A stretch of DNA of 64,000 bases. It comes from Halobellus sp. Atlit-31R. Its GTDB lineage: Archaea > Halobacteriota > Halobacteria > Halobacteriales > Haloferacaceae. The notes below the pieces were generated by a model. That model did no database searches. It was not told the DNA's origin and saw only the letters and a list, made by a program, of their open reading frames with translations. Both the position numbers and the translations under genes were made by a program. The stretch covers positions 310,001 through 374,000 of the forward strand of contig QPLR01000002.1 in assembly GCA_003665935.1 (NCBI GenBank). Reading direction: 5' to 3'. This document shows, piece by piece, positions 29,684 through 40,805 of this stretch (position 1 is the first letter of the stretch; each line of letters opens with the position of its first letter).

Positions 29684-30844
29684 GTGGCGATAGGGCGGAT
29701 CAAAACCCAGCGGACGATGATCGCCCTGTGGCTCGCGTTCACTGTCGCGTACTTCGTGTTCTTCTACGTGTTCCAGGACGCACAGGAGATCGCCGACGCG
29801 AGCCTCAGCGGCTATCTGGAGGTCGTCCTGTTGGGCGTACCGATGGTGGTGCTGCTCGGGGCCATTATGTGGCTGCACGAGTCCGACGTCCCCGACGAGA
29901 TCCGCTCGCGGATCGTCGGGTGGACGGTCGGCGTCGCGATCCTGTTCGTCGTCGCGATGTACACTGCGCTGTTCGTAATCGAGACTACCTTCGACCCCGG
30001 CGAGCAGTGGCTGATCCTCCTGCTGTCGCTCGGGTTCGGCGCGTCCGCGGGGTCCGTGATGGGGATTATGGCGATTCGCTCGGAGCAGCGGACCCGCGAG
30101 CGAAACCGCTCGATCCGGTGGGCACGCCGGAAAGAGCGCCAACGCTCACAGCTCGAACACCTGAATCAGTACCTGCGACACGAGGTGCTGAACGAGGCGA
30201 ACAAGATCAGCGGCTACGCGACCCTGCTCGGCCAGCGGCTGGACAGCACCGACCAGAACGCCGAGTATCTCCGGGTCATTCGCGAGAGCGGCGACGAGAT
30301 CGCCGAGTTCATCGAGTCGATCCGCACGATTCTGGACGCCGCGAATCACGATCCGGAACTGGTGTCGATCGACCTGATGAACCTACTCGAACGGGAAGTC
30401 GAACGGATCGACCAGACGTACTCCGAGGTAACAGTCGCGGTCGCCGGGCCCGGTTCGGTGAACGTCGTCGCCGGCGAGCTCGTCGATCGGGTATTCCGAA
30501 ACCTGATCCAGAACGCGATCGAACACACCGACGGCGAGGTTTCGATGATGATCTCCGTAGAGGAGACGGACGAGTGGGTGACAGTCAAGCTCCGAGACGA
30601 CGGCTCCGGGATCCCACAGGAGAAACGGAAGCGGCTGTTCGAGCCCCCGAACTCCGGCGACCACGGCTACGGGCTCTTTCTGATGCGGAACCTCGTCGAG
30701 GTGTACGGCGGACGGCTCGAACTCGGTGAGACGGGAACCGAAGGCACCGAGTTCGTCGTTCACCTCCTCGCGGACGTCTCGCCGGACACGTCACCGTCGA
30801 TGACGGAAGTCGAAGACGCGCGGTTGCTGGAACCCGAGCCGTAG
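29684..30844 (+). CDS. Membrane histidine kinase with atypical H-box
   Basis: 386 residues if the GTG at 29684 is used; ATG 29717 just before the first membrane helix is an alternative, and the frame is open to 29582. Four hydrophobic helices fill residues ~15-145 (MIALWLAFTVAYFVFFYVFQ, YLEVVLLGVPMVVLLGAIMWL, VGWTVGVAILFVVAMYTALFV, LILLLSLGFGASAGSVMGI). The dimerisation helix reads YLRHEVLNEANKISGY (His ~166), a form of H-box unlike SHDLRNP. The HATPase has FRNLIQNAIEHT, LRDDGSGIP and HGYGLFLMRN. A C-terminal tail extends beyond the kinase fold. The short HGYGLFL G2 box is complete. Confidence 0.85.
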   Translation: MAIGRIKTQRTMIALWLAFTVAYFVFFYVFQDAQEIADASLSGYLEVVLLGVPMVVLLGAIMWLHESDVPDEIRSRIVGWTVGVAILFVVAMYTALFVIETTFDPGEQWLILLLSLGFGASAGSVMGIMAIRSEQRTRERNRSIRWARRKERQRSQLEHLNQYLRHEVLNEANKISGYATLLGQRLDSTDQNAEYLRVIRESGDEIAEFIESIRTILDAANHDPELVSIDLMNLLEREVERIDQTYSEVTVAVAGPGSVNVVAGELVDRVFRNLIQNAIEHTDGEVSMMISVEETDEWVTVKLRDDGSGIPQEKRKRLFEPPNSGDHGYGLFLMRNLVEVYGGRLELGETGTEGTEFVVHLLADVSPDTSPSMTEVEDARLLEPEP

Positions 30845-30902
30845 CCACCACGCCCGCCCGCGGCGACAGCAGCTATTTTGGTCAGCGCGACAACACTTGT
30901 GT

Positions 30903-31112
30903 ATGGGACTCAGCGCCCGCAACAACCTGGCAGGAACGGTGACCTCCATCGATCGAGGCGACGTGATGGCGGAAATCGCAGTCGAACTTGGCGACGGACA
31001 GACGGTGACCTCGACGATCACACGCAGGTCGGCAGATCGACTAGACCTCGCGGAGGGCGACGACGTGTCGGCGGTCGTCAAGGCGAGCGAGGTGATGATC
31101 GCGACGGACTGA
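30903..31112 (+). CDS. TOBE-domain small molecule-binding protein
   Basis: 69 residues, a single TOBE/Mop domain: MGLSARNNLAGTVTSIDRGDV, AEIAVELGDGQTVTSTITRRSA, DLAEGDDVSAVVKASEVMIAT. Proteins of this size, like bacterial molbindins, bind molybdate or tungstate as oligomers. An ATTTTGG element about 26-28 bases before the ATG at 30903 supports the start. The window also codes for a tungsten-type oxidoreductase at 54 kb, so oxyanion handling is relevant to this organism, though the two genes are not linked. Confidence 0.85.
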   Translation: MGLSARNNLAGTVTSIDRGDVMAEIAVELGDGQTVTSTITRRSADRLDLAEGDDVSAVVKASEVMIATD

Positions 31113-31128
31113 TCGGCGCTCTCCGTCC

Positions 31129-33366
<2,238 letters not shown>

Positions 33367-33442
33367 ACCCTTCGTACTTCGGCACCCGTGTTAATCCGTT
33401 CGGAGGCGGGAGCTCACCAGTCTCCCGCGAGCGATCGGCCCC

Positions 33443-33508
33443 GTCTCGACGGAAGCACCCAAACACTACGTCACTGTCTCGACGGAAGCACCCAAACACT
33501 ACGTCACA
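33443..33508. repeat. 33-bp tandem direct repeat, two copies
   Basis: Two adjacent copies (33443-33475, 33476-33508) identical except for the last base, beginning GTCTCGACGGAAGCACCCAA. They lie between the divergent LOV kinase (starts 33366) and lipoprotein (33557) genes, about 50 bases before the latter. They could be a regulator-binding site in duplicate or a recent tandem duplication. A TTGATACGC element follows at ~33511. Confidence 0.9.
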
Positions 33509-33556
33509 ATCTTGATACGCGTGAGCATAGAATGAAGACTAATCGAGTCCACCGTG

Positions 33557-33973
33557 ATGTCGAAAAAATACACCGTGGTCATCGTCGCCTTCCTCGTGGT
33601 GCTCACGGGTTGCACCGGGTCGCCGCAGTCGGCCGGGACGTCGACACCGGAGTCGACGCAGGTAGCGACGCCGACACAGACGCACTCCCCAGCGCGTCCA
33701 GCGAGCCTCGACCAGCGGTTGTACGGACTCGCGACCGCTGAAGACCCGGCCGCCTACGCGTCGGAGACCGGCTTGACCTACCACGACGGGTCGGTGGAGG
33801 TCGTGATCGAACTGACCGCGAGCGCTTCGCTGCCGGAGAGCTACGACGTGCGCGTCGAACTGCGGCAGGGGCGACTCGTCCAGGGGTACGTCGCCGTCGA
33901 CGACCTCGTCAGCCTGGCCCGGCACGAGAACGTCTCCGTGGTCAGACCACCGAAGGAGCCGCAACCGACGTGA
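33557..33973 (+). CDS. Secreted lipoprotein resembling a subtilisin prosegment
   Basis: 138 residues from ATG 33557 (GTG directly before it is an alternative). Signal sequence KKYTVVIVAFLVVLTGC with lipobox Leu-Thr-Gly-Cys (Cys19), then a Ser/Thr/Pro-rich linker to ~residue 50, then a small alpha/beta domain: YHDGSVEVVIELTASASL, YDVRVELRQGRLVQGYVAV, DDLVSLARHENVSVVRPP. The last segment has the same layout as the prosegment of the adjacent protease (RVRVVVEAAD..VSLRHGNLVAAQLP..LTAVANTPAVERIRRP) and of I9-type inhibitors. Its stop overlaps the protease start, so the two are made together. I infer a membrane-tethered chaperone or inhibitor for the protease; homology is by eye only. Confidence 0.8.
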   Translation: MSKKYTVVIVAFLVVLTGCTGSPQSAGTSTPESTQVATPTQTHSPARPASLDQRLYGLATAEDPAAYASETGLTYHDGSVEVVIELTASASLPESYDVRVELRQGRLVQGYVAVDDLVSLARHENVSVVRPPKEPQPT

Positions 33974-36900
33974 TGGACGCTCGTACGTCTCTCGTCGTGA
34001 CGGTGGTGCTCGCGCTGGCTGTTGCAGGTGCGGCCCCGGCAGGGGGAGCTGCCGGGATCGGTACAGCACCGAGCGACGGTGTCGGCTCGCTCTCGGAGTC
34101 GGGCACTGTTCCGCCGCCGGCCGCGCCCGTGAACACCTCGGCCGATCCCGCGGGCGCGACCCCAGTCGAGAACAAGATCGCGTCCGGGCTGCTCGCCTCC
34201 GAGGGCGCCGGCCCAGCCGGCGGGTCGACGCCTTCGACAGACGCTCGGGGCGGTGAGCGCGTGCGCGTCGTCGTCGAGGCGGCCGACGGCAGCGGCGACA
34301 CCGTCGCCGACCGGGTTCGCGCGAACGCCGGCGACGTCTCCCTCCGTCACGGCAACCTGGTGGCGGCGCAGCTCCCGCGAACGGCACTCACGGCCGTCGC
34401 GAACACGCCCGCGGTCGAACGCATCCGTCGGCCGAACCGTCCGACGACCTCGGCGATCGACCGCGGAACTATCGTGAGTGAAGGGCTCGGAGCGATGAAC
34501 GTCTCCGGGGCGTACGCCGCGGGCCACTACGGCGACAACGTCACCGTCGCGGTCGTCGATCTGGAGTTCGACGCGACGAACCCCGAGATCGCGGACAACG
34601 TCGTCGACGTCTACCGTCCGGGCGGGCAGTTCCAGAACAGCTCGGGCGGTCACGGGACGGCCGTCGCAGAGCTCGTCGTCGACACCGCGCCGAACGTCTC
34701 GCTCGTGTTGATCGACATCGAGAGCGACGTCGGCCTCTACGATTCGATGGAGTACATCCGGGAGAACACGTCCGTCGACGTGGCCGTGATGTCGCTGTCG
34801 TGGTACAACATCGGTCCGATGGACGGTAGCGGGGAGTTCAATCGTCGCTTCGAGCAGTCTGCCGCTAACGGGACGCTCTGGAGCGTCGCCGCCGGCAACG
34901 CCGGCAGCGGGAACCACTGGCACGGGCAGTGGCAGGACGGCGACGACGACGGCTGGCTGAACGTCACCGCCGACCGGGAGCTGGTGACTGTCGACAGTTC
35001 CGGCAGTGGGGGAGCGTGGCTGCAGTGGGACGACTGGACCGACCGCGACCAGGATCTCGACCTCTACGTGTACGACAGCAGAGGCGACTTCCCCGACAAC
35101 TCGATCTACAGCTCGAAGAACGTTCAGGACGGATCGCCCTCGGCGTTCGAGCCGACCGAGGCCACCTCGCTCGGCCCCGGAACGTACTACCTCGCGATCA
35201 AGCGCGAGAGCGGGACGCGACCGCTCAATCTCACGCTTTTCAGCGGCGACTACCAGTCGCTGGACCCCTCGACGGCGGGCCAGAGCGTGAGCAACCCGAC
35301 GACCGACGCCGTCGTCACCGTCGGCGCGACCTACTACGGCGACAACCGCGTCGAGCCGTTCTCCTCGCGCGGCCCCACGCTCGACGGGCGAGTGAAGCCC
35401 GACGTCGTCGCGCCAGACGGCGTGTCGACCGACGCGATCGACCCGTTCTTCGGCACCTCCGCGTCGGCACCACATCTCGGCGGCGTGGTCGCGCTCCTGA
35501 AAGACAAGAACGAGTCGCTCACCGCCGAGGGCAGTCTGTCGGTGCTCGAAGCGACTGCGAACCGGAGCGCCGTCCCGGGATCAGAGCCCGGAAACGGGGC
35601 CGGCTCGGGCCTCGTCGACGCGGGTGCCGCGGTCGCCGCCGTCGACTACTCGGAGACGACGCCCCCGACGCTCACCGCCCCCGAGGCGGTCGATTCGACC
35701 GACGGCGACGGGCGCGTCGGTGGCGACGACCGCATTGCGGTCGCCGTCACTGCGACAGACGCCGACAGCGGCGTGAAGAACGTCACCGCGGACGCGACTG
35801 CGTTCGGCGCGGGTACCGTCGTCCTCACGGACCCGGACGGTGACACACGCTACAACGCGACGTTTCAGGTCGACGCGTCGGCTGCGCCCGCGAACGGAAG
35901 CTACGCCGTTCCGATCACGGCCTACGACGTCGCCGGGAACGGCGTGACCGTCCAGACCGCTCCGCTCCGGCTCAACATCACCGACACGACGCCGCCGTCG
36001 ATCACCGACGCGACGGCAGTCGACACCGCCGACGGCGACGGGACGGTGACCGCTCTGGACACGGTGCGGCTCGACGCGACAGTGACCGACGGGAGGAGCG
36101 GCGTCGACCGGGTGACCGCCGACGCCACGGCCTTCGGCGCGGGGACGGTGTCGCTGACCGATCCCGACGGCGACGCGACGTACGACGCGACGGTCACCGT
36201 CGACGCCGACGAGGCCGCCCCGAACGGGAGCTACGCCGTTCCCATCACCGCGACGGACGCCTCCGGTAACACCAACACCACGAGCACGAACGCGCTCGCT
36301 CTCACCGTCGCCGACCGGGCTGCCCCGAGCGTCTCGAACTTCTCCGTCCGGGTGGTCGGGACCCGGACCATCGCCACCGAGTTCGACGCGAACGAGACGC
36401 TCGCCGACGTGTCGGTTCGGATCAGCAACGCCTCGTCCGGTGCGCCGGTGCAGCAGTTGAGGGCGAGCGACTTCGGCAGCGTCGGCGGGGTCTACACCAA
36501 CGAGACCGAACTCGACCGCGCGGGACGCTACCGCGTGTCGCTCCTCGCGGCGAACGATTCGGCCGGCAACGACGGGTCGAACGGCCAGAACACCACGGTT
36601 CGACTCGTCGTCGAAGACGTCGCCGTCGAGCATCTCGACGGCCCCGCACCCGACAGCGCGAACCTCACCTCGCAGGCGTATCTCACGCAGGGGGCGGGTG
36701 GACTGCTACAGGTCCAGCTCCGTGACGCCACGGCGACGGACTACGGTAACCGAACGGATCTCTCGAATCTCGGCGTCGAGCCGAACACGAGCCTCGCCGT
36801 CACGGTCACGGTGCGGGACTGGACGCCCCGGCTGCTCTTGGGGGCGGGGCGCAACGCCACCTGGAACCGAACGACGATAGCCCCGAACACGACGACGGTC

Positions 36901-38589
36901 AACGTCACGGCCACGCCCGCCGAACTCCAGTACAACACGACTCAACTCGACGGGACGGACGCCCCCTGGTCCGAGACCGACCGCGCGGACGTCGGCGCGG
37001 ACGCCGCGGTCGATCTGGCGATCAGCGATCTCGCGTCCTTCGACGCCGCGCGGCGGAGTCAGTTCGACGGCGCGATGCTGCTGACGGACGCGCAGACGTT
37101 CGGGACGCCGCAGTACAACGCGACGACCGGCAGCGTGAGTCTCTCGGTTGCTGCGCCGCACTACGACGTCTCCGGCTCACAGAACGAGGGCTTCTTCACC
37201 GCCGTCCTCCCGACTGCCGTGCTCGACGCCTGGGGCGTCGCCGAGCCCGCGAGTATCGAGATCTCGGTGCTCGGGACGGCGGCTGAGCCTGCCGCCAGCA
37301 CGGTGACGGGCGACGGCATTCGACTGGAGATCCCGATCCACTACTCCGCTGGCGAGGTCGAACTCACGCCCGACGCGACGCCGCCGACGGTGACCAACCC
37401 GACGCTCAGCGACCAGACGGACGGTGACGGGACCGTCGCGGACGGCGACCGCGTCCGCGTCGCATCGACCGTCACGGACGGTGGCCTCGTCGCGTCCGTC
37501 ACCGCAGACGCCACCGCCTTCGGCGGGGGAACGATCGATCTGACAGATCCGGAGGGTGACGACCTCTACACTGGGAGCGTCACCGTCGACGGCGGTTCAG
37601 TCGGTTCCGACGGATCGTACGCGAGTGTAGTGACCGCGACGGACGCCGTCGGTAACGCGAGAACCGTGTCGACGAACTCGCTCTCGGTCGTCGCCGGTGC
37701 GAGCGGAGCCGAGGTCGAAGGCGGCGGTAGCGGAGGAGCAGGCGGCAGTAGCGCAGGCGGCGGAGGCGACGCAGGCGGTGGAGGCGGCGCAGGAGGTGGA
37801 GGCGGCGGAGCGCCCGCACCAGCACCCCCATCGACGGCGACGCCGACGCCGACGCCGGCACCGACACCGACACCGACGCCGAACGAGACGGTCTCGGAGG
37901 TCGCAGAGACTGAGAGTGGTGCCGAGCTCCGGGTCCGGAACCCGAAGTCCGGGGAGACCGTCGAAGCGACGTTCGACGACCGAACGCGGTCGGACGTCGG
38001 GGCCGTGACGCAGGTGCGCGTCCGGCCGGCCGCCGACGCCGAGGGTCTCCGCGTCGCCGTCACACCGCCGACGCCGACGACGACCGACGCGCCCGAGTTG
38101 ACCGACGCCGACCCGGTCGGCTACTTCCGGGCTGACGCCACCGGGCTGTCGGACGACCAGATCACCGACGCGACGCTCCGAATCTCGGTGCCTGCGGCGT
38201 CGCTGCCGGCCGGCGTCGCCCCCGAGCAGGTCCGACTCTACCGCCACCACGACGGCACCTGGCAGCGCCTGGCGACGACGCCCCTCGGCGACGGCGTGTA
38301 CGAGGCGACGACGCCGGGGTTCTCGGTGTTCGCGATCGGAACCGAGCGCAGAGCGGAGGGCACCGGGGGAGCGGTCGAAGCGCGGACTGAATCCGATGAC
38401 GCCGGCGCTCTCGAGACGTCGGCCGCGACCGCGACCGCCACAGCGACGGCAGACACGAGGACGACGCCGGCGACGCCGGAGCCACCGGCGACGGAGCCGA
38501 CGTCGACGAGCCAGTCCGCGCCCGGATTCGGGATCGGCGTCGCGGTCGTCGCCCTCTTGCTCGTCGCACTCCGTCGCCGGCGACTGTGA
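33973..38589 (+). CDS. Large cell-surface subtilase (S8 family) with PGF-CTERM anchor
   Basis: 1538 residues from ATG 33973, overlapping the lipoprotein stop by one base (GTG 33970 alternative). Signal peptide (~1-30), prosegment (~95-155), S8 catalytic domain with Asp196 (VAVVDLEFDAT), His227 (GGHGTAVAELV) and Ser496 (FFGTSASAPHLGG); a PPC-like beta domain (WLQWDDWTDRDQDLDLYVYD..YYLAIKRES) is inserted between His and Ser. Three Ig-like repeats follow, each with TADATAFG.G and LTDP.GD motifs (about 35.65, 35.97 and 37.38 kb). Then a Gly-rich and Thr-Pro linker, a PGF-pre-PGF domain, and the end PGFGIGVAVVALLLVALRRRR, the PGF-CTERM tail cut by archaeosortase A. Many N-glycosylation sequons. 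Probably cell-surface protease acting on extracellular protein. Confidence 0.93.
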   Translation: MDARTSLVVTVVLALAVAGAAPAGGAAGIGTAPSDGVGSLSESGTVPPPAAPVNTSADPAGATPVENKIASGLLASEGAGPAGGSTPSTDARGGERVRVVVEAADGSGDTVADRVRANAGDVSLRHGNLVAAQLPRTALTAVANTPAVERIRRPNRPTTSAIDRGTIVSEGLGAMNVSGAYAAGHYGDNVTVAVVDLEFDATNPEIADNVVDVYRPGGQFQNSSGGHGTAVAELVVDTAPNVSLVLIDIESDVGLYDSMEYIRENTSVDVAVMSLSWYNIGPMDGSGEFNRRFEQSAANGTLWSVAAGNAGSGNHWHGQWQDGDDDGWLNVTADRELVTVDSSGSGGAWLQWDDWTDRDQDLDLYVYDSRGDFPDNSIYSSKNVQDGSPSAFEPTEATSLGPGTYYLAIKRESGTRPLNLTLFSGDYQSLDPSTAGQSVSNPTTDAVVTVGATYYGDNRVEPFSSRGPTLDGRVKPDVVAPDGVSTDAIDPFFGTSASAPHLGGVVALLKDKNESLTAEGSLSVLEATANRSAVPGSEPGNGAGSGLVDAGAAVAAVDYSETTPPTLTAPEAVDSTDGDGRVGGDDRIAVAVTATDADSGVKNVTADATAFGAGTVVLTDPDGDTRYNATFQVDASAAPANGSYAVPITAYDVAGNGVTVQTAPLRLNITDTTPPSITDATAVDTADGDGTVTALDTVRLDATVTDGRSGVDRVTADATAFGAGTVSLTDPDGDATYDATVTVDADEAAPNGSYAVPITATDASGNTNTTSTNALALTVADRAAPSVSNFSVRVVGTRTIATEFDANETLADVSVRISNASSGAPVQQLRASDFGSVGGVYTNETELDRAGRYRVSLLAANDSAGNDGSNGQNTTVRLVVEDVAVEHLDGPAPDSANLTSQAYLTQGAGGLLQVQLRDATATDYGNRTDLSNLGVEPNTSLAVTVTVRDWTPRLLLGAGRNATWNRTTIAPNTTTVNVTATPAELQYNTTQLDGTDAPWSETDRADVGADAAVDLAISDLASFDAARRSQFDGAMLLTDAQTFGTPQYNATTGSVSLSVAAPHYDVSGSQNEGFFTAVLPTAVLDAWGVAEPASIEISVLGTAAEPAASTVTGDGIRLEIPIHYSAGEVELTPDATPPTVTNPTLSDQTDGDGTVADGDRVRVASTVTDGGLVASVTADATAFGGGTIDLTDPEGDDLYTGSVTVDGGSVGSDGSYASVVTATDAVGNARTVSTNSLSVVAGASGAEVEGGGSGGAGGSSAGGGGDAGGGGGAGGGGGGAPAPAPPSTATPTPTPAPTPTPTPNETVSEVAETESGAELRVRNPKSGETVEATFDDRTRSDVGAVTQVRVRPAADAEGLRVAVTPPTPTTTDAPELTDADPVGYFRADATGLSDDQITDATLRISVPAASLPAGVAPEQVRLYRHHDGTWQRLATTPLGDGVYEATTPGFSVFAIGTERRAEGTGGAVEARTESDDAGALETSAATATATATADTRTTPATPEPPATEPTSTSQSAPGFGIGVAVVALLLVALRRRRL

Positions 38590-38698
38590 CGTCGCTGCGG
38601 CGTCGGCCTCGCGCGGTCTCTCGCCCCCTCGCCGTACTCGGTCGCAGCGAACGGCGTAGAGGGGAGGACTTAACAGCGCCATCTCCTAACACAGGCGC

Positions 38699-39460
38699 GT
38701 GGAGACGCCGTACGACGTACTGGAGATCGACGCCGACGCCGACGAGGACGAGGTCGTCCGGGCGTATCGCCGTCGCGTGAAGGACGCGCACCCCGACCAC
38801 GGTGGGTCGCTCGCGGAGTTCAAGCGAGTCCGGCGCGCGTACGAACACATCACCGCCGGCCGCGACCCGTCGGCGTTCGATGCGCATCCGGAGAACGGAC
38901 AGACCGGGTCGACGGGGCCGAGCCGAGCGTCCAACGGCCGCGAGCGGGCGGACGGCGAGCACGGACGCGGCTCTCGGGACGGAGCGACACCCGACGACGG
39001 GGCGGACGACGACGCCGACGAAGAGGAAGAGTCGCTGGGGCCGACCGTCGAGTACCTGGACTACGAAGTCGTCGAGTCGCAGGGCTGGCAGCTGACGGAC
39101 GAGGACCTCTTCGAGAAGGCCGAAGACGCCGACCTCGACGTCGACAGCCACGGGCTGCTCGTCGTCGAGCAGGGCGAAACGCTACTGGAGGCCGCCGAGC
39201 GCTACGGCTTCTCGTGGCCCTACGCCTGTCGCGGCGGGGCGTGTGCGAACTGCGCCGTCGCCGTCGTCGAGGGCGAACTCGAGATGCCGGTGAGCACCAT
39301 CCTCACCGACGAGATGAAAGAACGCGGCATCCGGCTCTCCTGCATCGGCGAACCCGTCACCGACGATCTGAAGATCGTGTTCAACATCGAGCGCCTGCCC
39401 GGCCTGGCCGAACTCCGACTGCCCGCCGAGCAGTTCGGGAACGCGCGCGCCGGCCACTGA
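38699..39460 (+). CDS. J-domain / 2Fe-2S ferredoxin fusion
   Basis: 253 residues from GTG 38699; an ACTTAAC box ~28 bases upstream fits a leaderless start. Residues 1-60 are a J domain (TPYDVLEIDADADEDEVVRAYRR, then the HPD triplet in KDAHPDHGGSLAEF). A charged linker (~60-115) leads to a plant-type ferredoxin domain with cluster ligands Cys177, 182, 185 and 215 (CRGGACANC..SCIGEP) and the haloarchaeal-type insertion before it. The ferredoxin half resembles the abundant haloarchaeal Fer. It is an electron carrier with a possible link to a DnaK. This J-Fd architecture is seen in some haloarchaea as I recall; partner enzymes are unknown. Confidence 0.9.
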   Translation: METPYDVLEIDADADEDEVVRAYRRRVKDAHPDHGGSLAEFKRVRRAYEHITAGRDPSAFDAHPENGQTGSTGPSRASNGRERADGEHGRGSRDGATPDDGADDDADEEEESLGPTVEYLDYEVVESQGWQLTDEDLFEKAEDADLDVDSHGLLVVEQGETLLEAAERYGFSWPYACRGGACANCAVAVVEGELEMPVSTILTDEMKERGIRLSCIGEPVTDDLKIVFNIERLPGLAELRLPAEQFGNARAGH

Positions 39461-39594
39461 CCGATCGCCGCCCTCGGCCGGTCTCCGCGAGAAGATGGAC
39501 GCACGGCCGCCCGCTGCGCCGACGTCGGCTATCGCCGCTGCCAGGCCGATGAGAACGGGACGAAGTTTCAAGACGGCAGACGGCGTACGTCGGG

Positions 39595-40752
39595 ATGGAG
39601 GCTACTCCGACTATGGATATTACTGATATTGCCACTCCTGATTTCGTCGAAGTCGACGCCGACAAGCGCTTAGGGAAGATTCGCGCGATTTTCGAGCGTG
39701 AGAATCCCCGCGGGATCGTCGTCATCGAGGATGGCGACTACGTCGGCGTGATCGGCGAAAAGCAGCTCGTGCGTTCCCGGATGGAGGACGACACGAAGGC
39801 CTCCGTCGTGATGAAGTCCGCCCCGCGCGTCGACCGCCACGAGGACGTCCGCGAAGTCGCTCGGATGCTCGTCGAAGGCGACGTCAAGGTCGCGCCGGTG
39901 TACGAGGGCGAGAAGCTCTACGGTATCGTCGCGAGCGACGCGATCCTCGAAGCCGTCCTCGACAGCCTCGACGCGATCTCCGTCGCGGACATCTACACCG
40001 AGGACGTCGTCAGCATCGGCGAGAAGGCCCACGTGGGGCAGGCGATCAACCGACTCCGGGAACACGGGATCTCGCGACTCCCCGTCGTCGACGAGGACTC
40101 CGGCGCGCTCGCCGGCATCGTGACGACCCACGACCTCGTGGAGTTCGTCGTTCGCGACGACAACCGACAAGGTCGCGGCGACCGTCGCGGCGACATCGAC
40201 CGGATGCTCGATCTGCCCGTCTACGACCTGATGTCCTCGCCGGTCGTCACCACGACGCCCGACGCGAGCGTCGACGAGGCCGTCGAGCGGATGTTCGAGA
40301 ACGACATCTCCGGGCTCGTCGTGACCGCCGACGACCGGCTGATTCAGGGGATCGTCACCAAGACCGACGTGCTCCGGGCGCTCACCTTCACCGAAGAGGA
40401 GAGTATGGACGTCCAGATCACGAACGTCAGCCTGCTCGAGACGCTCTCCCGTCAGGAGATCGTCGAGTCGATCACCACAGTGGTCGACAAGTACCAGCAG
40501 ATGCAGGTGCTGCACGCGCACGTCCGCTTCCACGAGCACAAAGAGAAGCTCCGCGGCACGCCGCTGATGCAGTGTCAGATCCGCCTGCGGACCAGCCACG
40601 GACAGGTCGCCGGCAGCGGTGAGGGCTACGGCGCTGAACACGCGTTCCACGTCGCGCTCGACAAACTCGAACGCAACGTCCTCGAACTGAAGGGGCTCAA
40701 CGCCGACGAGAAGTACCGGGGGCAGCTCATCCGGAAGCTCGGCGAACTGTAA
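39595..40752 (+). CDS. Four-CBS-domain protein with C-terminal HPF/S30AE-like domain
   Basis: 385 residues. Four CBS motifs in two Bateman pairs (IATPDFVEVDADKRLGKIRAI, SAPRVDRHEDVREVARML, IYTEDVVSIGEKAHVGQAIN, MSSPVVTTTPDASVDEAVERM) bind adenosine ligands in this family. The C-terminal ~100 residues (VDKYQQMQVLHAHVRFHEHKEK..MQCQIRLRTSHGQVAGSGEGYGAEHAFHVALDKLERNVLELKG) have the strand-helix layout of hibernation-promoting factor/S30AE proteins, so it may act on ribosomes in response to energy state. That is inference from the fold pattern. Codons 2-14 are unusually AU-rich for this genome, as often seen at starts of strongly translated genes; ATG 39613 is an alternative start. Confidence 0.85.
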   Translation: MEATPTMDITDIATPDFVEVDADKRLGKIRAIFERENPRGIVVIEDGDYVGVIGEKQLVRSRMEDDTKASVVMKSAPRVDRHEDVREVARMLVEGDVKVAPVYEGEKLYGIVASDAILEAVLDSLDAISVADIYTEDVVSIGEKAHVGQAINRLREHGISRLPVVDEDSGALAGIVTTHDLVEFVVRDDNRQGRGDRRGDIDRMLDLPVYDLMSSPVVTTTPDASVDEAVERMFENDISGLVVTADDRLIQGIVTKTDVLRALTFTEEESMDVQITNVSLLETLSRQEIVESITTVVDKYQQMQVLHAHVRFHEHKEKLRGTPLMQCQIRLRTSHGQVAGSGEGYGAEHAFHVALDKLERNVLELKGLNADEKYRGQLIRKLGEL

Positions 40753-40805
40753 GTCGGCTCCGAACGCTCCGTCTTTTTCGCCAGTCTCAGCGGTTTTGAT
40801 CGGTC

